Shown here piece by piece: positions 34,296 to 43,301 of a DNA stretch of 64,000 bases. The stretch comes from Selenomonas sputigena_A (GTDB taxonomy: Bacteria > Bacillota > Negativicutes > Selenomonadales > Selenomonadaceae): NCBI RefSeq assembly GCF_051603425.1, contig NZ_CP194411.1, forward strand, positions 2,232,001 through 2,296,000, in the 5' to 3' direction. Below the pieces are notes generated by a model. It did not search any database and was not told where the DNA came from. It saw only the letters and a program-made list of their open reading frames with translations. Both the position numbers and the translations under genes were made by a program. Within the stretch, counting starts at the first letter, position 1, and each line of letters starts with the position of its first letter.

Positions 34296-35359
34296 CGATT
34301 GTCCTCCTGTTTTTGCGTGTTCACGTTCTCTGCATCTATTTTGACGGCAATATCCATCGCGTTGCTCGGCACAATATTCTCGATCGACAATTTCTTATGT
34401 ATTGTTTCATGGCGGTTATAGGCCTCGACGATACGTGCGACAACGTCATGACGAATGACATCAAGGGAATCGAGCTCAACGACGCCTATACCACGTACTG
34501 AACGCAAAATATGGCTCGCCTCACGCAGACCGGAGGATACGCCATGAGGCAAATCTACCTGGCTCAAATCTCCCGTAATTACCATACGTGACCCAAAACC
34601 AAGACGCGTCAGAAACATCTTCATCTGATTTCCTGTTGTATTTTGAGCCTCATCAAGAATGATAAATGCATCCTCAAGGGTGCGACCACGCATATAAGCC
34701 AAGGGGGCAATTTCAATGATACCTTTGGCGAGAAGCTTTTGATATGTATCAAAACCAAGAATGTCATGCAGAGCATCGTAAAGTGGGCGCAGGTATGGGT
34801 CTACCTTGTCCTGCAAATCGCCCGGCAAAAAGCCCAGCCGTTCCCCAGCTTCTACAGCAGGACGCGTGAGGATGATACGTTCTACCTCTTTAGCACGTAA
34901 AGCAGCCACAGCCATGACAACGGCCAAATATGTCTTGCCAGTGCCTGCAGGGCCGATTCCAAAGGTAATCGAACTGCGGCGGATTGTATCAAGATAAATG
35001 CGTTGCCCAAGTGTTTTGGGGCGTACATGGCGACCTCGGCTTGTCACAAGAATCGTATCGCTGAAAAGACTATGCAGCGCCTCCCCTTTGCCGCGTTGTA
35101 CTAGTCCAACACTATAGCGTACCTCATGCATTGTAATGGTTGTGCCTTGTCGATAAAGATACTGCAGTTCACGCATAATCTGTGCAACTTGACATACCAG
35201 ATTTTCTTCACCATCGATTGTCAGTTCTTCGCCACGACTCACTAACCGACAATCGAAATTATCGATAAGCACCTTTAAATACTCGTCTCGTTCACCCAAA
35301 AGTGCAATTGCCTCTCGGCGATCGGCAAAAACGATTTTCTCTTCCCAAACCTTATGCAA
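34292..35359 (-). CDS. phoH: PhoH-like ATPase (YbeZ)
   Basis: 355 residues. N-terminal KH-like region, then a RecA-like ATPase: Walker A GPAGTGKT near residue 142 and DEAQNTT near residue 238. Members bind YbeY and act in rRNA processing. The start codon is TTG, 7 bases after GGAGAGGAG. It overlaps ybeY by four bases. It is divergent from bioB; the gap holds the BirA operator. Confidence 0.94.
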   Translation of the reverse strand: MHKVWEEKIVFADRREAIALLGERDEYLKVLIDNFDCRLVSRGEELTIDGEENLVCQVAQIMRELQYLYRQGTTITMHEVRYSVGLVQRGKGEALHSLFSDTILVTSRGRHVRPKTLGQRIYLDTIRRSSITFGIGPAGTGKTYLAVVMAVAALRAKEVERIILTRPAVEAGERLGFLPGDLQDKVDPYLRPLYDALHDILGFDTYQKLLAKGIIEIAPLAYMRGRTLEDAFIILDEAQNTTGNQMKMFLTRLGFGSRMVITGDLSQVDLPHGVSSGLREASHILRSVRGIGVVELDSLDVIRHDVVARIVEAYNRHETIHKKLSIENIVPSNAMDIAVKIDAENVNTQKQEDNR

Positions 35360-35432
35360 ATAAAGACTCCTCTCCCCTTGTATTCGACTTTTTCATTATA
35401 CCTTGCAGTAAACAATCAAGCAATAGCACCCA

Positions 35433-35468
35433 CATAGTCAACCTTAAATGCATAGTTGGTTGACTATG
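35433..35468. promoter_or_regulatory. BirA-type operator upstream of bioB
   Basis: Perfect 11-bp inverted repeat CATAGTCAACC-N14-GGTTGACTATG. The arm/spacer layout matches the known BirA box (TTGTAAACC-N14/15-GGTTTACAA), with 7 of 9 core bases equal. The right arm contains the bioB -35 box, so biotinyl-AMP-bound BirA would block the promoter. Confidence 0.82.
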
Positions 35469-35488
35469 TTATATTCCTGAAATATAAT
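35460..35488 (+). promoter_or_regulatory. Promoter of bioB
   Basis: TTGACT (inside the operator), 17-base spacer, perfect TATAAT; start codon 43 bases further. Confidence 0.8.
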
Positions 35489-35530
35489 GAAAAAGTCGAT
35501 AAAATTTTTGAATGAAATGAGGCATCCGTT

Positions 35531-36535
35531 ATGGCAACCCAAACTGCTGTCAAGAAACTCACACAAGAAATCTTAAAAGGGCGCCGTCTTAAGCGTGGAG
35601 ATGATCTTACCATCTTTCTTGAAGCACCACTCGAGGCGCTAAAAGAAGGTGCACATGAATTGCAGAAGAAATTCTGTGGCAACCATATTGACCTCTGCAC
35701 GATTATCAACGCTCGTAGCGGTCGTTGCAGTGAGGATTGTAGATATTGTGCACAATCTGCTCAACATAAGACAGGAATCGAGGAATATCCTTTTCTCTCT
35801 CAGACAGAAATCTTTGCCAATGCTCGTGCTAATGAAAAAGCAGGTATAAACCGTTTTTCCATTGTGACTTCAGGACGAGCACTCGGAGGCAGTGAATTCA
35901 AGGCTGCATTGGACTGTTACCGTACCATGAACAAACGCCTCCATATTGGATTATGCGCCTCCCATGGCCTTTTGACAAAAGAACAGTTTCATGCCTTGCG
36001 TATGGCAGGTGTCACAAGCTATCATCATAACATCGAAACATCTCGCCGTTTCTTTCCAGAAATCTGCACATCGCACACTTACGAGGATCGCATTCGCACG
36101 ATTCGCCTTGCTCAGTCCGAGGGGCTTTGCGTCTGTTCAGGGGGCATCATCGGTATGGGGGAAACGTGGGAGGATCGTCTTGATATGGCAATCAGTCTTT
36201 CGGAACTTAATATTACATCCATCCCCATCAATTCACTGATGCCCATTCCCGGCACACCATTAGAAGGGCTCCAGCAGCTATCCAGCAACGATATTCTACG
36301 TACCATTGCCTTCTTCCGTTTTATCAATCCAACGGCAAACATTCGTCTTGGTGCAGGGCGAAAACTCATTGAACAGAACGGAGCTCCGGCATTTCTGCAT
36401 GGTGCGTCTGCCTCCATTACAGGCAATATGCTCACTACCTCTGGCACAACAATCATCGAAGACATGAAGCTTTTAAATCGGCTTGGCCTGACAAATAAAA
36501 ATGCAAATAATCAAAACCGTGCCGTACACGCTTAA
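35531..36535 (+). CDS. bioB: Biotin synthase
   Basis: 334 residues. Radical SAM enzyme inserting sulfur into dethiobiotin. CSEDCRYCAQS (CxxxCxxC) is at about residues 65-75; IGLCASHG, YHHNIETS and GGIIGMGETWEDR follow as in the family. It stands alone: no bioA, bioD or bioF is adjacent, so the rest of the pathway must be elsewhere or dethiobiotin is imported. Regulated by the operator above. The last ~15 residues are low in conservation. Confidence 0.95.
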   Translation: MATQTAVKKLTQEILKGRRLKRGDDLTIFLEAPLEALKEGAHELQKKFCGNHIDLCTIINARSGRCSEDCRYCAQSAQHKTGIEEYPFLSQTEIFANARANEKAGINRFSIVTSGRALGGSEFKAALDCYRTMNKRLHIGLCASHGLLTKEQFHALRMAGVTSYHHNIETSRRFFPEICTSHTYEDRIRTIRLAQSEGLCVCSGGIIGMGETWEDRLDMAISLSELNITSIPINSLMPIPGTPLEGLQQLSSNDILRTIAFFRFINPTANIRLGAGRKLIEQNGAPAFLHGASASITGNMLTTSGTTIIEDMKLLNRLGLTNKNANNQNRAVHA

Positions 36536-36599
36536 AACAAAACCTTTATTCTGAATGTGATAAAAACAACGGATAAAGTCTAGCTTTTCGTAGTAAGGC

Positions 36600-36812
36600 A
36601 ATTCTGCCCTTTTTCCCGGAGATAGCACAATTATCGCAGTCAGCTAAGATCCAAAAGATAAAATCATTCGCACGACAACTGGTATTGAAATAAATGCCAA
36701 GGGGTTGGTAGATGTTGATGACATCCTTGGTTCTTGTAATGTTGTCTAAGTTGTTAACCATGCAAAACATGTAGCAGAAACCAGAGATGTCTATTTGAAG
36801 AAAAACGAAACG
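36600..36812 (+). pseudogene. Decayed C-terminal fragment of a GltA/GltD-like NAD(P)-FAD oxidoreductase
   Basis: Read in one frame the sequence gives ALFPGDSTIIAVS, stop, DPKDKIIRTTTGIEINAKGL, VDVDDILGSCNVV, stop, VVNHAKHVAETRDVYLKK. This closely follows the end of glutamate-synthase-small-subunit-like oxidoreductases (DTTIIAVSQGP..., TTGIEIN.KGL.VVDD, ...GDVVTGAKTVV..AKHVAE...YL). Two in-frame TAA codons (the first from a Gln codon) and a deletion where the GGDVVTGA FAD loop should be show decay. No start or N-terminal part is present. It fills most of the 314-base gap between bioB and holA. Confidence 0.7.
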
Positions 36813-36817
36813 CAGAC

Positions 36818-36851
36818 GATCCTCCTGAATACACGATTTGTTCAGGAGATC
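36818..36851 (-). terminator. Probable terminator of holA
   Basis: CTCCTGAA / TTCAGGAG hairpin starting at the holA stop; the minus strand beyond it is only moderately T-rich. Confidence 0.4.
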
Positions 36852-37884
36852 ATCTGCATAGAGAAAGCACGATATTTTCTAATAGTTCGGTTCTGCTTTG
36901 TCCGGTTTTTAGCAAATAATCTGCCTCAATGAGACTCAACAAAACCTCTTTCAATCTTCCTGTGGAAAAATCGGCACTTACACGACTTAATTTCGTTGCA
37001 ATGAAAGGAGATAATTTCATTGCAACTCCCAGCTGCTTGCCCTTTACACCCCGTGCAATGAACAATTTGGCTTGCCAAAGTTGACGTACATGACGTACAA
37101 GAAGCGCCAGAAGTACAGGCGGATAAATACCATCTTCCACTTGGCGGCGTAGAATAGAAAGGGCCTTTTCTGCATTTTTTTCATTTATCGCATCAATCAT
37201 TGCAAAAGAAGAAACTTCCGGCAATCCCGCAAAAACAGCTACCAATTCTTCTTTACCAATACGTTTCTTGGGGGTATAAAGAGCGAGTTTTTCGAACTCT
37301 CTATCCAAATAGGAGAGCGAAATTTCGTGCATCATCCCGATAGCTCCCATAAAGTAGGCATACGCCTCCGAATCAAGCTCCCTTTGCATTTCAGCGAGAC
37401 GCTCGTTCAGCCAATCGCTAACATTCCAAGGGCGTAGGGCATCTGCTTCAAGAATAGAACCGATCTCCTGGATTGTTTTGTAGACCTTTCTTCTCTTGTC
37501 TGCAGCGGTATGGCAAAGAAAAATCACATAGGCATACTCCGGCATATGGGTAAGTGTTTCTAGTAAACGCTCGTCTTTTTTAGCATTATTATGTTTTTTA
37601 CTGCTGTCAGCATCTTTCGTGCGAAAAAGCGGACTGTCTTGAACGAGTACGACATGTTTTTTAGAAAAAAATGGTACAGATTCAATAAGACCAATAAGTG
37701 CATCCGCATTCAGATCCCCTGAAACTTGTTCCAAACCGTTACGCAACTCTTCGCCTTTTGGAAAAAGTTTTTCAAGAAGATACTGTTTCGCTTTTTCAAT
37801 ATAGTAGCGTTCCTCCCCTGCAAGAAGAAATACGTGTTTAGGAGGCATTTTGCGGAGTTCAGCCATAAATGCACCGTACTTCAA
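36850..37884 (-). CDS. holA: DNA polymerase III delta subunit
   Basis: 344 residues. Clamp-loader delta, which opens the sliding clamp. N-terminal AAA+-like domain without Walker A, starting PPKHVFLLAGEERYYIEKA, with SVPFFSKKHVVLVQDSPLF; C-terminal collar domain with LLALLVRHVRQLWQAKLFIARG. The TTG start follows AGGTGG; an ATG six codons later lacks a site. It is convergent with the pseudogene and bioB. Confidence 0.93.
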   Translation of the reverse strand: MKYGAFMAELRKMPPKHVFLLAGEERYYIEKAKQYLLEKLFPKGEELRNGLEQVSGDLNADALIGLIESVPFFSKKHVVLVQDSPLFRTKDADSSKKHNNAKKDERLLETLTHMPEYAYVIFLCHTAADKRRKVYKTIQEIGSILEADALRPWNVSDWLNERLAEMQRELDSEAYAYFMGAIGMMHEISLSYLDREFEKLALYTPKKRIGKEELVAVFAGLPEVSSFAMIDAINEKNAEKALSILRRQVEDGIYPPVLLALLVRHVRQLWQAKLFIARGVKGKQLGVAMKLSPFIATKLSRVSADFSTGRLKEVLLSLIEADYLLKTGQSRTELLENIVLSLCR

Positions 37885-37910
37885 TCATCCACCTCATTCA
37901 ATAAGATGTC

Positions 37911-37942
37911 AAAGCGGCTATGATCAAAATCATAGCCGCTTT
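37911..37942 (-). terminator. Terminator after the 2-hydroxyacid dehydrogenase
   Basis: Perfect 14-bp stem (AAAGCGGCTATGAT / ATCATAGCCGCTTT) with a 4-base loop; the 3' T-run is short. Confidence 0.7.
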
Positions 37943-37946
37943 TGAT

Positions 37947-38888
37947 TTACATCACATTTTGTGGTTTACCGGAAAGATAGGCAGCTACATTTCTGAAAGC
38001 AATCACGGCACGTTTTTCCATTGCTTCTTGTGTTGCAAAGCCCACATGGGGGGCGAGAATTACATTCGGTGCATGCAGCAACGGATGATCGCCTGCAATC
38101 GGCGGCTCACCTTCAAATACATCAATACCCGCGCCTGCAATACGCTTTTCATGGAGCGCATCCGCTAATGCTTTGCTGTCAACAACAGCTCCTCGAGCAG
38201 TATTGATAAGAATCGCTGTTTTTTTCATTTTTCCAATCTCTTCCCTGCCAATCAAGCCTTTTGTATCAGCTGTTAGCGGCACATGGAGCGAGATGATATC
38301 GGATATTCGCATAAGTTCATCGAGACTCACGTAGGCAGCGCCTTCGATTTGTGTTTTATGGCGGTTGTAATAATACACATCACAGCCAAAAGCTCGAGCT
38401 AGTGCCATAGTTTTTTTGCCAATAGCACCACCTCCGACAACACCGAATTTTTTGCCGGAAAGTTCAATGCCAAGAAGCCCTGTACGTGTTTTTCCTTCCC
38501 GTACTGCCCTATCTGCCGAAAGAATCTTACGGTAAAGACCAATGGCAAGACCAATGGCAAGCTCACTTACGGCTTCATTTGCATAACCTGAACAATTGGA
38601 TACGAGAATATTATGTGCCCTGCAGTAATCCATTCCTACATGGTCAATACCTGTAAATGCTACACTAAGCATCTTAAGAGATGTTAATTCCTGTAGTACA
38701 TTCTCTTTGAAGGGCATATTCGCGAGCATAACAAGTTCTGCATCTTTAGCACGTGCGCCCTTTTCCGCCTCATCTTTTGGAGGCGTGTTGTAATATATCA
38801 TTTCAATTTCTTGCGGGAGGTATTCCTTTTTCAAAGCCTCCGCTTGTGCCTCGCTGATTCCTAACGGTTCGGTGATTACAAGTTTCAT
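37947..38888 (-). CDS. D-isomer specific 2-hydroxyacid dehydrogenase
   Basis: About 313 residues. NAD-binding VVGGGAIGKK near residue 150; catalytic Arg in NTARGAVVD, Glu in IDVFEGEPP and His in LAPHVGF are all present. Family members reduce 2-keto acids (hydroxypyruvate, phosphoglycerate, glyoxylate and others); the substrate is not clear. The ATG at 38888 follows AGAGAGGATTTGC; a Met 19 codons upstream is rejected. Divergent from tkt. Confidence 0.9.
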   Translation of the reverse strand: MKLVITEPLGISEAQAEALKKEYLPQEIEMIYYNTPPKDEAEKGARAKDAELVMLANMPFKENVLQELTSLKMLSVAFTGIDHVGMDYCRAHNILVSNCSGYANEAVSELAIGLAIGLYRKILSADRAVREGKTRTGLLGIELSGKKFGVVGGGAIGKKTMALARAFGCDVYYYNRHKTQIEGAAYVSLDELMRISDIISLHVPLTADTKGLIGREEIGKMKKTAILINTARGAVVDSKALADALHEKRIAGAGIDVFEGEPPIAGDHPLLHAPNVILAPHVGFATQEAMEKRAVIAFRNVAAYLSGKPQNVM

Positions 38889-39074
38889 GCAAATCCTCTC
38901 TTTCTTGAAAGTCAAGAATGCCAGGATGCGTTTATCTTGTTGCATCCAATATTGTCATATTATTATATCATATCATTTTCTCGAATTCACCCCATATTTT
39001 ATACCAATCCGTTTCTTGCTGAAAATTTTCGCTCTATAGTTTTCGAAGGCAATAGAAAATTTATCTTTTCTTCC

Positions 39075-39103
39075 TATACATTTTAAAATGAATCATGTAA
39101 GAT
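39075..39103 (+). promoter_or_regulatory. Candidate promoter of tkt
   Basis: TATACA, 17-base spacer, TAAGAT, 47 bases before the tkt start. The remaining 150 bases back to the divergent dehydrogenase show nothing else. Confidence 0.5.
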
Positions 39104-39149
39104 ACTAAAGGAAATGACTTTATAAAACACTTTCAGGAGGGAGCCTATT

Positions 39150-41141
39150 ATGGACAATATCGATAATGTCTGTGTAAATGCTATTCGCATGCTGTCGGTG
39201 GATGCGATACAAAAAGCGAATTCTGGTCATCCTGGGATGCCGCTTGGCAGCGCCCCTATTGCCTACGAGCTTTGGGCGCACCAAATGAAACATAATGGCA
39301 AGAATCCAGCTTGGGCAAATCGTGATCGTTTTATCCTTTCTGCGGGGCATGGTTCCGCTATGCTTTATTCATTATTGCATTTCTTTGGTTATGGTTTAAC
39401 GCTCGATGACCTCATGAATTTTCGCCAAGACGGTTCCCTAACCCCTGGCCATCCGGAATACTGCCATACGAAAGGTGTTGAAGCTACAACAGGACCTCTT
39501 GGTGCAGGCATGGGAATGGCAGTCGGTATGGCAATTGCCGAGAAACATCTTGCGGCCGTTTTTAATAAAGAAAGCTTCCCTATTGTTGATCACTATACCT
39601 TTGCTCTGGGAGGTGATGGCTGCATGATGGAAGGAATCTCTTCGGAAGTATTCTCCCTTGCAGGCACATTGCAGCTGAACAAACTTATCATTCTTTATGA
39701 CAGCAATAATATTTCCATTGAAGGAAATACAGATATTGCTTTTTCAGAAAATGTGGAAAAACGTATGGAAGCATTTGGTTTTCAAACTTTAACGGTTGAT
39801 GATGGCAATAACCTTGCTGCCATCGGCCATGCTATCGAGGCAGCAAAGGCGGATAAAAATCATCCATCCTTTATTACAATAAAAACACAAATTGGTTATG
39901 GCTGCCCTGAAAAACAAGGAAAGGCAAGTGCACATGGGGAGCCCCTTGGTGCAGATAATGTTATTGCTCTCAAGGAAAACCTTGCATGGCCCGATCCCCA
40001 AAAAAGTTTCAGTATTCCAGATAAAGTTTACGCACACTATGAAAAGCTTGCCGCTCAAGGTGAAGTTGCTGAAAAAAAGTGGAACGAGCTTTTTGTTGCC
40101 TATTGCAAAACGTATCCCGAGAAAAAAGCATTATGGGAGAAGTTTCATGCCCCCATCGATACCAATACTCTCCTTACGGACAAAAAACTTTGGGATTTCG
40201 AAAACAAACCTGCCGCTACGCGCACCCTTTCAGGAAAGATAATCAATCATCTCAAGGATGTTGTACCGCAACTCTTCGGCGGTAGTGCCGATCTTGCGCC
40301 TTCCAACAAGACGAATATGGATGGCGCAGGCGATTTCAGTGACAGCACTCCGGAAGGACGTAATTTACATTTCGGTGTGCGTGAATTGGGTATGGCGGCT
40401 ATTACAAACGGCCTTGCTTTGCATGGCGGGATAAAACCATATGCTGCTACGTTCTTTGTTTTCAGCGATTACATGAAACCTATGCTGCGGCTTGCGGCTC
40501 TTATGAACCTTTCGGTAATTTATGTGCTTACGCATGACAGCATCGGGGTTGGTGAAGATGGACCCACTCACGAGCCTATAGAGCAACTCGCTATGCTGCG
40601 AGCCACTCCCAATGTCAATGTTTTTCGCCCAGCCGATGCTACAGAAACAATTGCCGCTTGGTATGCAGCTATAACAAGCCAAGATACACCTACTGTCCTC
40701 GCGCTTACACGTCAGAACTTACCCCAGCTTGCAGGAAGTTCCAAGGAAGCTTTAAAGGGCGGATATATCATTTCAGAAGCGAAAGGTACCCCGGTAGGAA
40801 TACTCATTGCAACAGGATCTGAAGTATCCCTTGCTCTTGATGCACAGGAAGAGCTTGCCAACGAAGGTATTGCCGTACGTGTTGTCTCCATGCCTTCGCT
40901 CGATGTTTTTGAGAAACAATCAGAAGCCTATAAAGAGAACGTATTACCAAAGGATATACGTGCACGCGTAGCCATAGAAGCAGGTGTCGATTTTGGTTGG
41001 GGACGTTATGTCGGACTTGACGGAACTACTGTCACAATGCATCATTTTGGCGCTTCTGCCCCTGCAGATGTACTTTTCAAAAAATTTGGTTTTACTAAAG
41101 AACATATCATTCTGGCAATGAAGGAAGTATTGAAAAAATAA
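39150..41141 (+). CDS. tkt: Transketolase
   Basis: 663 residues, one chain. Pentose phosphate pathway. TPP-binding motif GGDGCMMEG...N near residues 153-185; SGHPGMPLGSAP at the N-terminus; GPLGAGMGMAVG; pyrimidine domain with THDSIGVGEDGPTHEPIEQL near residue 465. In anaerobes lacking the oxidative branch it supplies pentoses and erythrose-4-phosphate. A clear AGGAGGGAG ribosome site. Monocistronic. Confidence 0.97.
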   Translation: MDNIDNVCVNAIRMLSVDAIQKANSGHPGMPLGSAPIAYELWAHQMKHNGKNPAWANRDRFILSAGHGSAMLYSLLHFFGYGLTLDDLMNFRQDGSLTPGHPEYCHTKGVEATTGPLGAGMGMAVGMAIAEKHLAAVFNKESFPIVDHYTFALGGDGCMMEGISSEVFSLAGTLQLNKLIILYDSNNISIEGNTDIAFSENVEKRMEAFGFQTLTVDDGNNLAAIGHAIEAAKADKNHPSFITIKTQIGYGCPEKQGKASAHGEPLGADNVIALKENLAWPDPQKSFSIPDKVYAHYEKLAAQGEVAEKKWNELFVAYCKTYPEKKALWEKFHAPIDTNTLLTDKKLWDFENKPAATRTLSGKIINHLKDVVPQLFGGSADLAPSNKTNMDGAGDFSDSTPEGRNLHFGVRELGMAAITNGLALHGGIKPYAATFFVFSDYMKPMLRLAALMNLSVIYVLTHDSIGVGEDGPTHEPIEQLAMLRATPNVNVFRPADATETIAAWYAAITSQDTPTVLALTRQNLPQLAGSSKEALKGGYIISEAKGTPVGILIATGSEVSLALDAQEELANEGIAVRVVSMPSLDVFEKQSEAYKENVLPKDIRARVAIEAGVDFGWGRYVGLDGTTVTMHHFGASAPADVLFKKFGFTKEHIILAMKEVLKK

Positions 41142-41176
41142 AATCCATTCAGATTCCGGTCTACGAAAAAACATAT

Positions 41177-41216
41177 AGAGAGCAGTCTGCAATTTTATAA
41201 AATATGGCTGCTCTCT
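41177..41216 (+). terminator. Possible terminator after tkt
   Basis: AGAGAGCAG / CTGCTCTCT 9-bp stem with a 22-base AT-rich loop; no T-run follows. Confidence 0.4.
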
Positions 41217-41333
41217 TACTGCTAGATATTAAAACAGCCTTCTGCTATAATGGAGCCAATAAATTGAATGTCCTGTATTTATAAGGTCTTTCTTTGGCAG
41301 ATATATTATACTTGAATTACAGGTGATACTGAA

Positions 41334-41948
41334 ATGAAACGAAGAAATTCTTCTGCAGAGTGGCAGCAAACCATTTTCCGCTATATTAAGGACTTTCTGT
41401 TGCGGAAAGGGTATCCCCCTTCTGTACGTGAAATCGGCGATGCGGTTGGCCTGAAATCAAGCTCAACTGTCCATGGCTATCTTACAAAGATGGAACATGC
41501 GGGAATGATTCGTCGTGATCCTACAAAACCCAGAGCTATAGATATCCTTGAAGAGAAACCATGGGAGCGCAATGTATCCCTGCCGCTTGTCGGTGTGGTC
41601 ACAGCAGGAATCCCTATTCTTGCAGAGGAAAATATAGAAGAAGTCTTTTCGTTTCCGCAGGGTCTCATTGGCACACGCAGCAAAGCTTTCGTTTTACGTG
41701 TGCAGGGGGAAAGCATGATCAATGCCGGCATCAATGACGGTGATTATGTTTTTGTCAAACAACAGGAAACGGCGGATAATAACGATATTGTTGTCGCATT
41801 GATTGATGATGGAAGCGCCACAGTCAAACGATTCTTTAAAGAAAAAGATTGTATACGTTTACAGCCAGAAAATGATACAATGGAACCGTTTTATGAAAAA
41901 AATGTCAAGATTCTCGGTAAAGTGATTGGCACATACCACCGTATTTAA
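41334..41948 (+). CDS. lexA: LexA repressor, SOS response
   Basis: 204 residues. N-terminal winged helix (SVREIGDAVGLKSSSTVHGYLTKME), the self-cleavage Ala91-Gly92 in VVTAGIP, and the S24 Ser-Lys dyad Ser127 (VQGESMIN) and Lys165 (SATVKRFF). Starts after ACAGGTGAT. I could not find a clear LexA box (Gram-positive GAAC-N4-GTTC type) in the 190-base upstream gap, so autoregulation is not visible. Convergent with the PLP lyase gene across a shared terminator. Confidence 0.96.
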   Translation: MKRRNSSAEWQQTIFRYIKDFLLRKGYPPSVREIGDAVGLKSSSTVHGYLTKMEHAGMIRRDPTKPRAIDILEEKPWERNVSLPLVGVVTAGIPILAEENIEEVFSFPQGLIGTRSKAFVLRVQGESMINAGINDGDYVFVKQQETADNNDIVVALIDDGSATVKRFFKEKDCIRLQPENDTMEPFYEKNVKILGKVIGTYHRI

Positions 41949-41950
41949 GA

Positions 41951-41988
41951 AAAATCCTTGCAAGTCATGCAGCTTGCAAGGATTTTTT
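41951..41988. terminator. Bidirectional terminator between lexA and the PLP lyase gene
   Basis: 14-bp perfect stem (AAAATCCTTGCAAG / CTTGCAAGGATTTT) with 8-base loop and T-run in both directions. Confidence 0.92.
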
Positions 41989-41989
41989 A

Positions 41990-43273
41990 TCAGGAAATTT
42001 TCAGTCTTTTTTTTTCAGTCGCACAAATATTTGAGGAAAGATTTTCAATTTCCTCAGCAGCACCCATAACACCAAACATAACCTGTTCAAAAGTCAATCC
42101 CCCCTGCAAGTAAACATTAAATGGAGGGCGTAGTGGTCCGTCTGCACTGAATTCAATAGATGCTCCCTGTATAAAGGTTCCAGCTGCCATAATAATCTTA
42201 TCTGTATAACCCGGCATATCCCATGGCTCTGGTTTAACAAATGAATCAACAGGAGAATATTTCTGGATGCCCGCACAAAAAGCGATAAGCTTTTCTGCCG
42301 AGCCAAGTTCTATGGCCTGGATAATATCCCCTCTTTTGGCATCGATCTTTGGGTAAGTCGTATACCCAAGCTTAGTAAAAATATCTGCTGCAAATAAAGC
42401 GCCCTTTATAGCTTGACAAACCACATGGGGCGCCAAAAATAGACCTTGGAAAAATAGCCGATTGTTAATAAGGGACGCTCCGAGTTCCGCCCCTATACCG
42501 GGAGCGGTCAAACGATAGGAAACTTGTTCTACAAGATCCTTCCGTCCCACTATGTAACCACCTGTTGCTGCAAGACCACCGCCAGGGTTTTTGATTAAGG
42601 AGCCTGCTATGATGTCTGCCCCCACCTGTGTTGGTTCAAATTCTTCCACAAACTCCCCATAGCAATTATCAACAAAACAGATGCAATCTGGTTTTATGCT
42701 ATGAACATGTACGCAAATTTCCTGTATGTCTTTAATAAGCAATGTTGGTCTCGTACTATAGCCACATGAACGCTGGATCAAAACCAATCGGGTTTTATCG
42801 TCGATGACGGAAGCAATTTGTTCCATGGCTACGCGCTCTTCTTTTAGAGGGAGTTCCTCGTAAAGTACGCCGTATTCTTTCAAGGAACCCTGGCTGGACG
42901 AAGTATAACCAATCACTTTCTGCATCGTATCGTAAGGTGCTCCTGTAAGAGAAACCAGCTTATCTCCGGGACGTAGCAATCCCAGCAATACCGTGGCAAG
43001 AGCATGCGTACCTGAAACGAATTGCGTTCGCACAAGGGCGCTTTGTACTCCAAACACTTTGGCATAAACTTCTTCGAGTTTCATACGGCCAATGTCATCA
43101 TAGGCATAACCGGATGATGTATTGAAATGAATGTCCGATACTTTGCATTCTCGAAATGCTTGAAGAACTTTCAAAGTATTTTCTTCCGCAATATGCTCAG
43201 CTATTTCGAATTTTTTTGTTAGTCTCTGCAAAGCATCTTTTTTCAATGCGAGAATTTCTTTTGAAAATGCCAT
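41990..43273 (-). CDS. Methionine gamma-lyase family / aluminium-resistance protein (YnbB-like)
   Basis: 427 residues. PLP-dependent enzyme of the Alum_res family, related to cystathionine lyases. SGTHALATVLLGLLRPGD near residue 86, FVDNCYGEFVE with the PLP Asp, and the lysine motif GSLIKNPGGGLA near residue 235. The true substrate of this family is poorly defined. It forms its own unit downstream of a gap behind the gene at 43.3 kb. Confidence 0.9.
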   Translation of the reverse strand: MAFSKEILALKKDALQRLTKKFEIAEHIAEENTLKVLQAFRECKVSDIHFNTSSGYAYDDIGRMKLEEVYAKVFGVQSALVRTQFVSGTHALATVLLGLLRPGDKLVSLTGAPYDTMQKVIGYTSSSQGSLKEYGVLYEELPLKEERVAMEQIASVIDDKTRLVLIQRSCGYSTRPTLLIKDIQEICVHVHSIKPDCICFVDNCYGEFVEEFEPTQVGADIIAGSLIKNPGGGLAATGGYIVGRKDLVEQVSYRLTAPGIGAELGASLINNRLFFQGLFLAPHVVCQAIKGALFAADIFTKLGYTTYPKIDAKRGDIIQAIELGSAEKLIAFCAGIQKYSPVDSFVKPEPWDMPGYTDKIIMAAGTFIQGASIEFSADGPLRPPFNVYLQGGLTFEQVMFGVMGAAEEIENLSSNICATEKKRLKIS

Positions 43274-43301
43274 AAAATAATTCTCCTCTTATATTCAAAA
43301 T

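Noticed and set aside
36546..36770. 74-codon minus-strand frame between bioB and holA
   Set aside because: No ribosome site; the opposite strand carries a recognisable decayed oxidoreductase fragment, so this is its shadow.
41142..41333. LexA operator upstream of lexA
   Set aside because: No GAAC-N4-GTTC-type palindrome found; only AT-rich sequence with isolated TATAAT-like boxes and the tkt hairpin.
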